DNA from: Parerythrobacter lutipelagi
GTDB lineage: Bacteria > Pseudomonadota > Alphaproteobacteria > Sphingomonadales > Sphingomonadaceae
DNA: 64,000 nt
Assembly (NCBI RefSeq): GCF_005434975.1
Contig: NZ_SKCJ01000001.1
Location: 372,001-436,000, forward strand
Reading direction: 5' to 3'
The stretch's first letter is position 1, and each line of letters begins with the position of its first letter. Below the pieces are notes generated by a model. That model saw only the letters and a list, made by a program, of their open reading frames with translations. It was not told the origin of the DNA and ran no database searches. This document shows positions 54,451-62,634 of this stretch, one piece after another. The translations under genes were made by a program, and so were the position numbers.

Positions 54451-54481
54451 GCGGTTGCACCGGCGCGTGCCGGGCAACCGC
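54451..54481 (+). other. Strong 13-bp hairpin between cpaE and tadB
   Basis: GCGGTTGC (54451-54458), a bulged A, CCGGC (54460-54464), loop GCGT, GCCGG, GCAACCGC (54474-54481). All 13 pairs are Watson-Crick. No T-run follows, so it is not a standard terminator; more likely an mRNA stability or processing element. Confidence 0.7.
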
Positions 54482-54526
54482 AGCCGATTGGGAATTACAA
54501 GTGTTTAGGAAAGGCAGGTCGAGAGC

Positions 54527-55498
54527 ATGAGCATACTGCAGCTCCTGCTGGTGGGTGGTGGACTGATGACCCTTATGGTCGTTGGCTATACCGTCATGTC
54601 CGGCCCCTCAGCGGCGAAGGAAAGCCAGCGCCGCCTCCAGGCCGTGCGCTTCCGGCATTCCCAAAGCACCGACACAAAAGTTGAATCTCAGCTGAAAAAG
54701 GCAATTGCTTCGCGCAAACCGAAAAGGCACGCTGTTGCCGGATCGAGCTCGCGCTCCGAAGCTCTCGCGATGCGCCTTGATCGGACCGGCAAAGACTGGT
54801 CGCTTACGCAATATATGTATGCATCGCTCGGCCTTGCGCTTGCGATTGCACTGGTGATCTACCTTCGCTCGGGTGCGTTGCTCCTGTCCATGGGCATCGG
54901 TCTCGTCATTGGCGGCGGCTTGCCGCACATGGTGGTCAACTACTTCATCAAGAAGCGGACCGCGAACTTCAATGCCAAGTTCCCCGATGCGATCGAACTG
55001 CTGGTGCGCGGTCTTCGTTCAGGCCTCCCGGTGACGGAAACACTGGCCGTCGTCGCGCAGGAAGTCCCCGGCCCGGTCGGCATCGAGTTCAAAGGCATCG
55101 TCGAGCGGATCAAGATCGGCAAGACGATGGAGGAATCGCTTCAGGAAACGGCAGACCGTCTGGGCATTCCCGAATTCAACTTCTTCTGCATCACGCTCGC
55201 AATCCAGCGCGAAACGGGTGGTAATCTGGCGGAAACGCTGTCGAACCTCGCCGAAGTGCTGCGCAAACGTTCGCAAATGAAGCTCAAAATCCGTGCCATG
55301 AGCTCGGAATCGAAAGCTTCGGCCTACATCGTGGGTGCCCTCCCCTTTATCGTGTTCGGCATGATCTGGTGGATCAACCCAGGCTACATCGGCGGCTTTT
55401 TCGAAGACGATCGCCTGATCGTGGCCGGAATGGGCGGCATGGTGTGGATGAGCATCGGTGCCTTCATCATGGCCAAGATGGTCAGCTTCGAGATTTGA
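54527..55498 (+). CDS. tadB: Flp pilus inner membrane platform protein TadB/CpaG
   Basis: 323 residues, type II secretion F domain. KFPDAIELLVRGLRSGLPVTETLAVVAQEVPGPVGIEFKGIVERIKIGKTMEESLQETADRL is the T2SSF signature; about four membrane helices. It forms the platform with TadC that couples to the TadA motor. Confidence 0.92.
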   Translation: MSILQLLLVGGGLMTLMVVGYTVMSGPSAAKESQRRLQAVRFRHSQSTDTKVESQLKKAIASRKPKRHAVAGSSSRSEALAMRLDRTGKDWSLTQYMYASLGLALAIALVIYLRSGALLLSMGIGLVIGGGLPHMVVNYFIKKRTANFNAKFPDAIELLVRGLRSGLPVTETLAVVAQEVPGPVGIEFKGIVERIKIGKTMEESLQETADRLGIPEFNFFCITLAIQRETGGNLAETLSNLAEVLRKRSQMKLKIRAMSSESKASAYIVGALPFIVFGMIWWINPGYIGGFFEDDRLIVAGMGGMVWMSIGAFIMAKMVSFEI

Positions 55499-55514
55499 GT
55501 CAGGACGAGAGAAC

Positions 55515-56522
55515 ATGATCAATCAGGGATCCGGACCAACACTTCTCGGTTTCGACGTCATTCTCGTCGGGACGATCCTCGCCGGTGTGGCAGCACTGGC
55601 GGTGATGCTGGCAATTTATGCTGCGATCACCGTGAAGGATCCGATGGCGAAGCGCGTCAGGGCGCTCAACGAACGGCGTGACGAACTCAAACAAGGGATC
55701 GTCAAGTCGCAGTCACGCAAGCGCCAAAGCCTCGTTCGCAAGACCGAAGGCACGGAAAAGATGAAAGACACGCTGAAGGGGATGAAGGTCCTTCAGCAGA
55801 GTCAGGTCGAAGTAATCCAGCAGAAGCTGGCACACGCCGGCTATCGCAACAAGGAAATCGCTGTCCTCGTTATTGCTGCGCGGATGGTCATGCCGATTGT
55901 ACTCGGTCTGCTCGGCTTTCTGCTCATCTACGTGATCGACTATTTCCCGGATTGGGGAGGCATCAAGCGTGTCGGCGCCCTGGGCGTTCTGCTGTTTGCA
56001 GGCTACAAAGGTCCGGAGATATTTCTGAAGAACAAGGCCAGCAAGCGCACGGTCGAAATCCGCAAGGGCCTGCCCGATGCGCTCGACCTGTTGGTCATCT
56101 GTGCCGAAGCAGGCCTGACCGTCGACGCCGCTTTCAATCGCGTGGCCAAGGAACTGGGCCGGGCCTATCCGGAACTGGGCGACGAGTTCGCGCTGACCGC
56201 GATCGAGCTGTCGTTTCTCGGTGAGCGCAAGATGGCGTTCGACAACCTTGCCTATCGCGTCGACCTTGAGTCCGTGCGCGGCGTGGTTACGACCATGGTC
56301 CAGACCGAACGCTACGGTACGCCGCTTGCTTCTGCCCTGCGCGTTCTGTCAGCCGAATTCCGAAACGAACGAATGATGCGGGCCGAAGAGAAGGCTGCAC
56401 GGCTTCCGGCGATCATGACCGTTCCGTTGATCCTGTTCATCCTGCCGGTCTTGTTCATCGTTATTCTTGGCCCGGCAGCCTGTTCGATCAGCGATGCGTT
56501 CGCGGCGAAGCCGGGACGCTAG
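55515..56522 (+). CDS. tadC: Flp pilus inner membrane platform protein TadC/CpaH
   Basis: 335 residues, second T2SSF protein. KGLPDALDLLVICAEAGLTVDAAFNRVAKELGRAYPELGDEFALTAIELSFLGERKMAF is diagnostic; N-terminal and C-terminal membrane helices. I chose the ATG at 55515 after CAGGACGAGAGAAC, 16 bases beyond tadB. Last gene of the operon; no tadE/tadG follows. Confidence 0.92.
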   Translation: MINQGSGPTLLGFDVILVGTILAGVAALAVMLAIYAAITVKDPMAKRVRALNERRDELKQGIVKSQSRKRQSLVRKTEGTEKMKDTLKGMKVLQQSQVEVIQQKLAHAGYRNKEIAVLVIAARMVMPIVLGLLGFLLIYVIDYFPDWGGIKRVGALGVLLFAGYKGPEIFLKNKASKRTVEIRKGLPDALDLLVICAEAGLTVDAAFNRVAKELGRAYPELGDEFALTAIELSFLGERKMAFDNLAYRVDLESVRGVVTTMVQTERYGTPLASALRVLSAEFRNERMMRAEEKAARLPAIMTVPLILFILPVLFIVILGPAACSISDAFAAKPGR

Positions 56523-56554
56523 CGACCACCCCTTCCTCTCCCAAAAGGGAACTG

Positions 56555-56588
56555 TCGGCCCCGGATCCGCTTCAGGCTTCGGGGCCGA
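56555..56588 (+). terminator. Weak terminator-like dyad at the end of the Tad operon
   Basis: TCGGCCCCG (56555-56563) and CGGGGCCGA (56580-56588) pair perfectly over a 16-base loop. Only ATTGTGT follows. It overlaps the end of the converging marR gene and may serve both. Confidence 0.4.
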
Positions 56589-57036
56589 ATTGTGTCGCTT
56601 CGTCGCGTATCCGCGCCAGAATAGCGCGAAAGCCGTCTTCCTGTTCCGCGCCGAGCGTTTGCAAAAGGCTGGCTTCGATTGCCCGGGCGCGCGGCACAAT
56701 CTGGCCGTGCATCGCCCTTCCCGCTTCAGTCAGCTCGAGCAAATGAGACCGTCCGTCCCGCTCGTTCGGATTACGACGGGCCAGCCCCCTCTGTTCGAGC
56801 ATCTTGCACGCCCGATTGACTGCCACTTTGTCCATCAGAGTGCGTGCGGTCAGGTCTCGCTGCGTCAGTGCACCGGCATCGCCGAGCATTGCCATCACCC
56901 GCCATTCGGTGACCTTGAGGCCAAATTCACGGTGGTAGACCTGTGCAATCCGGTTGCTGACCGCGTTTGATGCGACGGAAAGCTGATACGGCAGAAAATC
57001 TGCCAGGCTGAATTCGGTGTCGGTCGATTGGCTCAT
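56572..57036 (-). CDS. MarR-family transcriptional regulator
   Basis: 154 residues, winged helix. WRVMAMLGDAGALTQRDLTARTLMDKVAVNRACKMLEQRGLARRNPNERDGRSHLLELTEAG shows recognition helix, wing and DGR beta-hairpin. Start chosen at MSQSTDTEF; the frame opens 12 codons earlier through a palindrome. It lies last in the thiolase-SDR-crotonase row and probably senses a related acyl compound. Confidence 0.92.
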   Translation of the reverse strand: MSQSTDTEFSLADFLPYQLSVASNAVSNRIAQVYHREFGLKVTEWRVMAMLGDAGALTQRDLTARTLMDKVAVNRACKMLEQRGLARRNPNERDGRSHLLELTEAGRAMHGQIVPRARAIEASLLQTLGAEQEDGFRAILARIRDEATQFGPEA

Positions 57037-57043
57037 AAGACCA

Positions 57044-57064
57044 GTTTCTAATGAAACCGGTTTC
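57044..57064. promoter_or_regulatory. GAAACCGGTTTC palindrome, candidate MarR operator
   Basis: GAAACCGGTTTC (57053-57064) is a perfect 12-bp palindrome; the adjacent GTTTC (57044-57048) with TAAT makes a second overlapping dyad GTTTC-TAAT-GAAAC. It ends 8 bases upstream of the marR ATG, suggesting autoregulation. Confidence 0.6.
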
Positions 57065-57096
57065 GATGGCAAGCGCTCATCCCCTCGATCCGGCAG

Positions 57097-57969
57097 CTAT
57101 TCGTATGCGGGCTCATCCCACCAGGGGTAGAAATCGGGCATGTCGCCGGAAACGGTATCGGGATAATTCGGCGGGCGCTTCTGAAGGAAGCTGGCAATCC
57201 CCTCTTTGGCATCATTGCTCCGGCTGAGCCGGTAGATCGCCTTGCTGTCCACCTTGTGCGCGTCCATCGGATGGTCGCCGGATGGCAAGCGCCACATCAT
57301 CGCCCGGGTCATCGCGACCGAGACTGCCGATGTGTTGTCGGCGATTTCCCGGGCCAGGCCGCGCGCGGCATCCATCAACTCACCCTGCGGATGGATTGAC
57401 CGGATGAGCCCGCCTGCCTTGGCTTCTTCGGCATCGAAGACCCGACCGGTGTAGCACCATTCCAAGGCTTGCTGCACGCCGACGAGCCGCGGCAGGAACC
57501 AGCTGGAGCAAGCCTCAGGAACAATGCCGCGGCGCGCAAACACGAAGCCATAGCGTGCGCTGTCGGCCGCCAGCCGGATATCCATTGCCAGTTGCATCGT
57601 CGCACCAACACCCACCGCAACGCCATTGCACGCGGCGATAAGCGGCTTGGTGCTGTCGAACAGCCGCAAAGTCAGCCGCCCGCCGCCGTCGCGCACGCGC
57701 GGGTCGGACAGATCCTCGACCGGATTTGGGTCGGAGAACACATGTCCGCCGCCGTCCGGGGTCAAATCGGCACCGGCGCAGAAGGCGCGATCACCTTCGC
57801 CGGTGAAGATCACTGCACGGACGCTGTCATCCGCATCGATATCGTCCATCGCGGTGATGATTTCATCCATCATCGTCCGCGTAAAGGCATTCATTTTCTC
57901 GGGGCGATGCAGCGTGACAGTCGCAATGCCTTCTGCCTTGTCGAGTTTGATCTGAGTAAAATCCGCCAT
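57097..57969 (-). CDS. Enoyl-CoA hydratase/isomerase (crotonase) family protein
   Basis: 290 residues. The oxyanion-hole segments AVIFTGEGDRAFCAGADLTP and AACNGVAVGVGATMQLAMDIRLAADSARYGFVFARRGIVPEACSSWFLPRLVG are typical. The catalytic Glu of classical hydratases is in IVPEAC; the second Glu position is not obvious, so a variant activity is possible. It lies between SDR and MarR genes. Confidence 0.92.
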   Translation of the reverse strand: MADFTQIKLDKAEGIATVTLHRPEKMNAFTRTMMDEIITAMDDIDADDSVRAVIFTGEGDRAFCAGADLTPDGGGHVFSDPNPVEDLSDPRVRDGGGRLTLRLFDSTKPLIAACNGVAVGVGATMQLAMDIRLAADSARYGFVFARRGIVPEACSSWFLPRLVGVQQALEWCYTGRVFDAEEAKAGGLIRSIHPQGELMDAARGLAREIADNTSAVSVAMTRAMMWRLPSGDHPMDAHKVDSKAIYRLSRSNDAKEGIASFLQKRPPNYPDTVSGDMPDFYPWWDEPAYE

Positions 57970-57995
57970 GCCGCTCTCCCGTTCTTCTCATATGA

Positions 57996-58021
57996 AAAGG
58001 GCGGCTCATCGGCCGCCCTTT
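57996..58021 (-). terminator. Perfect 10-bp stem between SDR and crotonase genes
   Basis: On the minus strand AAAGGGCGGC, loop CGATGA, GCCGCCCTTT followed by T and CATATG. It lies between the SDR stop and the crotonase start, so it may split the operon or attenuate it. Confidence 0.65.
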
Positions 58022-58035
58022 CCCCCATCAGTCGT

Positions 58036-58821
58036 TTAACGCGGTGCCATCCGGATGGCACCGTCGAGACGGACATCCTCGCCGTTGAAATAGCCGGTCT
58101 CGATCATGCACATGGCAAGATTGGCGTATTCCTCCGGATAACCGAGGCGCTTGGGGAACGGGACGCTGGCGGCCAGCGCTTCCTTCACTTGCGGCGGAGC
58201 AGCGTTCATCAGCGGAGTGTTGAAGATACCCGGCAGGATGGTGTTCACCCGGATGCCTTCGCGCATGAGGTCGCGCGCGATCGGCAGCGTCATGCCGACA
58301 ACACCGCCCTTGGACGCGGAGTAGGCTGCCTGGCCCATCTGGCCGTCTTCAGCCGCAACCGAAGCGGTGTTGACGATCGCGCCGCGATCGCCTTCGTCTG
58401 TCAGCGGATCCAGGCTCATCATGCCGGCTGCTGATTTGGCGATACAGCGGAACGTTCCGATCAGGTTGACCTGAATCACGAAATCGAATGCCGAGATCGG
58501 GAAATGCTTGATCTCGCCCGACTGCTTGTCACGGCTGGCGGTCTTGATCGCATTGCCGATGCCGGCACAATTGACGAGGATGCGTTCCTGCCCGTGTGCT
58601 TCGCGTGCTTTGGCAAAACCTGCGTCGACATCTTCGTCGCTGGTCACGTTGACCTTGCAGAACACGCCGCCGATATCCTTGGCGACAGCTTCGCCCTTTT
58701 CTTCATTCATGTCGAATATGGCGACTTTCGCGCCTTTGGCCGCAAGCGCTCGTGCGGTCGCTTCTCCGAGACCTGACGCGCCGCCGGTTACGACGGCTGG
58801 GGTATTGCTGCTGACTTCCAT
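58036..58821 (-). CDS. SDR, 3-hydroxyacyl-CoA dehydrogenase type II-like
   Basis: 261 residues. [15 protein letters not shown] cofactor loop, NCAG motif, and YSASK catalytic site in [22 protein letters not shown]. The segment around [40 protein letters not shown] is very like HSD17B10/fabG-type 3-hydroxyacyl-CoA dehydrogenases. In a beta-oxidation context with thiolase. Confidence 0.9.
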   Translation of the reverse strand: MEVSSNTPAVVTGGASGLGEATARALAAKGAKVAIFDMNEEKGEAVAKDIGGVFCKVNVTSDEDVDAGFAKAREAHGQERILVNCAGIGNAIKTASRDKQSGEIKHFPISAFDFVIQVNLIGTFRCIAKSAAGMMSLDPLTDEGDRGAIVNTASVAAEDGQMGQAAYSASKGGVVGMTLPIARDLMREGIRVNTILPGIFNTPLMNAAPPQVKEALAASVPFPKRLGYPEEYANLAMCMIETGYFNGEDVRLDGAIRMAPR

Positions 58822-58848
58822 GGAATTATCCTCTCGAATTATAAGGGA

Positions 58849-60021
58849 TCAAAGTGCCTCGATGATGGTGACATTAGCGACGCCGCCGCCTTCGCACATC
58901 GTTTGCAGGCCGTATTTCTTGCCGCGCGCGCGCAAAGCGTGAACGAGCGTCGCCATCAGCTTGGTACCTGAAGCGCCGAGCGGGTGGCCGAGCGCGATTG
59001 CGCCGCCATTCACGTTGAGCTTGTCCGGATCCGCACCGGTATGTTTGAGCCATGCAAGCGGGACCGGTGCGAAAGCCTCGTTGACTTCGAAAAGGTCAAT
59101 ATCGTCAATCTTCATACCGGCCCTCTGTAGGGCACGGTCGGTCGCGAACAGCGGTTCTTCCAGCATGATCACCGGGTCGCCGGCAGTCACAGTCAAATTG
59201 TGGATCCGCGCGAGCGGTGTGAGGCCGTATTCCTTAAGTGCACGCTCGGATACGACGAGCACAGCGCTCGAACCATCGCAAATCTGGCTTGAGGACGCGG
59301 CAGTGATCGTACCTTCCGGGCTGAGCAGTTTCACCCCTGCGATGCTTTCCAGTGTCGCGTCGAAGCGGATGCCCTCGTCGATCATGTGCATCTCTGTTCC
59401 GTCAGCGGTTTCAATCTCGACCGGAACAATTTCCCGGTCAAAGGCACCCGCCTCGGTCGCCTTGATTGCCTTGATGTGGCTGCCCAGCGCAAAGCTGTCG
59501 AGCTGAGCCTTGTCGAACCCGTGCTTCTTGACGATCATCTCCGCGCCGACGAATTGCGACCACTGGATGCCAGGATATTTCTCTTCCAAACCGGGCGATT
59601 TGTAGTTCCCGAGCCCTTCTTTCATATGCAACATCGCGGTCGAGCCCATCGGAACGCGGCTCATACTTTCGACGCCCGATGCAATAACCACATCCTGGGT
59701 TCCGCTCATCACCGCTTGCGCAGCGAACTGGATTGCCTGCTGGCTGGAGCCGCACTGGCGGTCGATCGTGACCGCCGGCACACCCTCGCCAAGATGCTTC
59801 GCTGCGAGCACTGCATTGCGCCCGACCTGCATCGCCTGCTCGCCGCCTTGGCTGACGCAGCCCATGACGACATCGTCGACCGCCTTGGCTTCGAGGCCGC
59901 TTCGCTCCATGATCGCATCGAGCGATTTGGCTGCAAGATCGACCGGATGCACTCCGGCCAAGCGCCCGCCACGGCGCCCACCGGCTGTACGAACGGCTTC
60001 GACGATATAGGCTTCGGGCAT
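58849..60021 (-). CDS. Acetyl-CoA C-acyltransferase (thiolase)
   Basis: 390 residues, biosynthetic/degradative thiolase. The nucleophile Cys lies in DRQCGSSQQAIQF (about residue 91), the His in GGAIALGHPLGASG and the second Cys in CEGGGVANV. Start is the ATG before PEAYIVEAVRT; the frame opens 51 codons earlier. First of the thiolase-SDR-crotonase-marR row. Confidence 0.95.
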   Translation of the reverse strand: MPEAYIVEAVRTAGGRRGGRLAGVHPVDLAAKSLDAIMERSGLEAKAVDDVVMGCVSQGGEQAMQVGRNAVLAAKHLGEGVPAVTIDRQCGSSQQAIQFAAQAVMSGTQDVVIASGVESMSRVPMGSTAMLHMKEGLGNYKSPGLEEKYPGIQWSQFVGAEMIVKKHGFDKAQLDSFALGSHIKAIKATEAGAFDREIVPVEIETADGTEMHMIDEGIRFDATLESIAGVKLLSPEGTITAASSSQICDGSSAVLVVSERALKEYGLTPLARIHNLTVTAGDPVIMLEEPLFATDRALQRAGMKIDDIDLFEVNEAFAPVPLAWLKHTGADPDKLNVNGGAIALGHPLGASGTKLMATLVHALRARGKKYGLQTMCEGGGVANVTIIEAL

Positions 60022-60085
60022 CGAACTCTCCTGCTGAACTCGGCTATTCCGGTTTCCGTTTGCGTAAGCGTTAAGGGTCGCTCTG

Positions 60086-60096
60086 TTGACGGTCAA
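60086..60096. promoter_or_regulatory. TTGAC-G-GTCAA dyad, possible back-to-back -35 element
   Basis: A perfect 5+5 palindrome in the 180-base gap between divergent thiolase and oxygenase genes. On the minus strand TTGACC is followed 16-17 bases later by TTAACG, an acceptable -10. It could be a promoter element or an operator. Confidence 0.3.
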
Positions 60097-60202
60097 GCGG
60101 CAACCGCGTCGCCCCTCTTCTGACGGGTGTGCTGCCTGGTGCAGGGCCCGTTCCGATGTTCCCTCTTGCGGCAACAGGCCGGATGCCTATCGTGGCGCGG
60201 CA

Positions 60203-60946
60203 ATGGCCAAAGCACTCTTCGAACTGAACCCTGACCTTGATCGCGATGCGCTGGCGCAACAATTTGCGCGCAACAAGCGCGTCCAGATCCGCGATCTGCT
60301 AACCCGCGAGACAGCAGAGGAGATCCGTCTGATTCTTGCCAATCACACGCCGTGGGGTCTGGCGTTCAAGGCTGGAGAGGGGCCTGGTATCGAGCCGCAA
60401 CAGGTTCTGGCACAAGAAGGCAAGACGCCGGAGGGACAACAGAAGCTGCAGCAGCTCTTCAAAACAACCGATCAGGCGGCAGCGGCGGGCGACTACGCCT
60501 TTCGCTACGGACAATTCTCGCTGGTCCAGAATGTACAGGAGCAATGGGATCCGGGTGGCCCGCATGAACTCTTGCTGGAGTATCTCAACGCTGAAGAATT
60601 CCTTGATCTGGTGCGCGAAATAACCCGGATCCCCGGTCTTGTAAAAGCTGACGGCCAGGCAACGCTCTATGCCTCCAATCACTTCCTCGCGACCCACAAT
60701 GACAGCCATGTCGCTGAGGGCTGGCGCATTGCCTATGTCATGAATTTCACCATAGACGACTGGAAGCGCGACTGGGGGGGCTACCTCGTGTTCTTCGACG
60801 AGGACGGCGATATCATCGAAGGCTACAGGCCGCGCTTCAATGCGCTTAACATGTTTCTAGTGCCACAAAGCCACGCGGTACAATATGTCCCGCCGTTCGC
60901 GCCGATGGGCCGGCTCGCAATTACAGGATGGTTTCGGGACCGGTGA
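60203..60946 (+). CDS. 2-oxoglutarate/Fe(II) dioxygenase, prolyl-4-hydroxylase-like
   Basis: 247 residues. The iron facial triad is plausible as His and Asp in ATHNDSHVAEG and a distal His in VPQSHAVQYV, with Arg for 2-oxoglutarate in RLAITGWF. The SFYKTGDPG-like prolyl hydroxylase features are diverged. It starts at the ATG before AKALFELN; the frame opens 39 codons earlier. First of a three-gene coupled set. Confidence 0.85.
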   Translation: MAKALFELNPDLDRDALAQQFARNKRVQIRDLLTRETAEEIRLILANHTPWGLAFKAGEGPGIEPQQVLAQEGKTPEGQQKLQQLFKTTDQAAAAGDYAFRYGQFSLVQNVQEQWDPGGPHELLLEYLNAEEFLDLVREITRIPGLVKADGQATLYASNHFLATHNDSHVAEGWRIAYVMNFTIDDWKRDWGGYLVFFDEDGDIIEGYRPRFNALNMFLVPQSHAVQYVPPFAPMGRLAITGWFRDR

Positions 60947-62634
60947 CTACTCTTTCCCCGTCTGATTGGCGCAATCGAGCTCTTTCAGCTTTGCGAGCAG
61001 GTCGGCTTGATGAGGCAAGGCAGCATCTCACTAGCGGCACCGCCGAACATGCCCGGGATGCCGCCTGGCGCAGCAGCGCGGGCAATATTGCCTTGGAACT
61101 GGGAGACCCGAAAGCTGCTGCAGAGCATTTCGGAAAAGCTGCGGGGCTTGAGCCCGATAATCCGGAATATGCGATCAATTACGGCATCGCCTTGACTTCT
61201 GCCGGTAGACCGCAAGAGGCGCTCGTGTCGTTTGCACGGGTTGAGGGCGCCGGCCGTAATTCAGCGCAGTATTGTTCTGCCCGAGGGGCAGCAGAGAGGG
61301 CTGCTGGCGACAAGTCTGCCGCTGCTCTCTGGTATGACCGTGCCCTTGCCATCGAGCCGACGCGGGCCAAGGCCTTACACGGGCGTGCACGGGTCGCCAT
61401 CGAGCGAGGCGAAGATACTGCTCTGGGCCGGTTCGAGCGCGCGCTGTCGGTAAACCCGGGCGATGCCGATCTATGGCTCGGGCGCGCGCAATCGCTGGAC
61501 GTCAAGGGCGATACGGCAGGTGCCCGTTCGATCGCCGAACAACTGGCGGATCAGGCCCCGCATTGGGAAGAAGGATTGAAATTCCTTGCGCAGCTGCGGC
61601 TCGCCGCAGGTGAACCGAATTTTGCCTCACACTACGGCCAAGCGATGGACCGTGTTCCGCAGGACCCCAACATACCCGTTGCATGGGCCAGCATCTTGGC
61701 CGGGCTGGATTTCAACGAAGAAGCGGCAGAAGTAGCGGCAAAGGGGGGTGCACGGTTCCCTGAGCATCAACTGTTTGCCCTTCTCGAAGCAATCTATGCT
61801 GGTGCGGCGGGCGAAGATGACCGGGCGGAGAAGATTTTTTCTGTCCTGCAAATGCGCACAACCGATCGACTTATCCATGAAGCCCGGCACAGAATAAGGC
61901 GCGGCGAATTCGCGAAGGCCGAATATCTGCTCGATGATGTGATCGAAGATGATCCGGATAGCATAACCGCATGGGCCTTGCGGGGGATCGTCTGGCGATC
62001 GACCGGCGATCCACGCGAAGAATGGCTTCACCGTCAGGCGGGACTTGCAGAATTGAGACCGCTTCATGACTGGGATGCTGTATTGCCCCCTGCCATCGCT
62101 CTGCTGCATGAGTTGCATGACAATTCTCCGCTACCGCTGGGCCAGTCCCTGCGTGGAGGCAGCCAGACGCGCGGATTGTTGTTCGATCGTATCGAGCCGG
62201 AACTCGCCGCTCTGCGTGATGCAATTGTTGCGACCGTGGAAGCGCACCGCTCAAACCTGCCGCCGCAGGATGTTACGCACCCATTGCTGCGGCACCGTGA
62301 TGCAGCATGGCAAATCAACGGCTCTTGGTCGGTACGCCTGTCGGGCGGCGGCGACTACCACACGTCGCACATCCACCCGCAGGGCGTGATATCCTCGGCC
62401 CTATATTGCGAATTGCCCGGCCAGCGGGGCGACGATCCACAGGCAGGATGGCTCGAGTTGGGCCGTCCACCACCCGACTTGCGTCTGGACCTGCCGCCGA
62501 TCCGCACAATCGAACCCATAGTAGGGCATCTCGCTCTCTTCCCTTCCACGCTATATCACGGCACCCGTCCGTTTGCCGAAGACCGCCGGATGACAGTGGC
62601 GTTCGACGTGACACTCAGGCCAGAGGCGAATTGA
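60928..62634 (+). CDS. TPR protein with C-terminal 2OG-Fe(II) oxygenase domain (2OG-FeII_Oxy_5 type)
   Basis: 568 residues. The N-terminal 350 residues hold tandem TPR-like repeats (for example NIALELGDPKAAAEHFGKAAGLEPDNPEYA). The C-terminal 200 residues hold WQINGSWSVRLSGGGDYHTSHIHPQGVISSALY, LALFPSTLYHGTRPF and RRMTVAFDV, the histidine/arginine pattern of 2OG-FeII_Oxy_5. The ATG overlaps the upstream gene by 19 nt; a GTG at 60943 would give a GTGA overlap. TPRs likely dock a protein substrate. Confidence 0.88.
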   Translation: MVSGPVTTLSPSDWRNRALSALRAGRLDEARQHLTSGTAEHARDAAWRSSAGNIALELGDPKAAAEHFGKAAGLEPDNPEYAINYGIALTSAGRPQEALVSFARVEGAGRNSAQYCSARGAAERAAGDKSAAALWYDRALAIEPTRAKALHGRARVAIERGEDTALGRFERALSVNPGDADLWLGRAQSLDVKGDTAGARSIAEQLADQAPHWEEGLKFLAQLRLAAGEPNFASHYGQAMDRVPQDPNIPVAWASILAGLDFNEEAAEVAAKGGARFPEHQLFALLEAIYAGAAGEDDRAEKIFSVLQMRTTDRLIHEARHRIRRGEFAKAEYLLDDVIEDDPDSITAWALRGIVWRSTGDPREEWLHRQAGLAELRPLHDWDAVLPPAIALLHELHDNSPLPLGQSLRGGSQTRGLLFDRIEPELAALRDAIVATVEAHRSNLPPQDVTHPLLRHRDAAWQINGSWSVRLSGGGDYHTSHIHPQGVISSALYCELPGQRGDDPQAGWLELGRPPPDLRLDLPPIRTIEPIVGHLALFPSTLYHGTRPFAEDRRMTVAFDVTLRPEAN

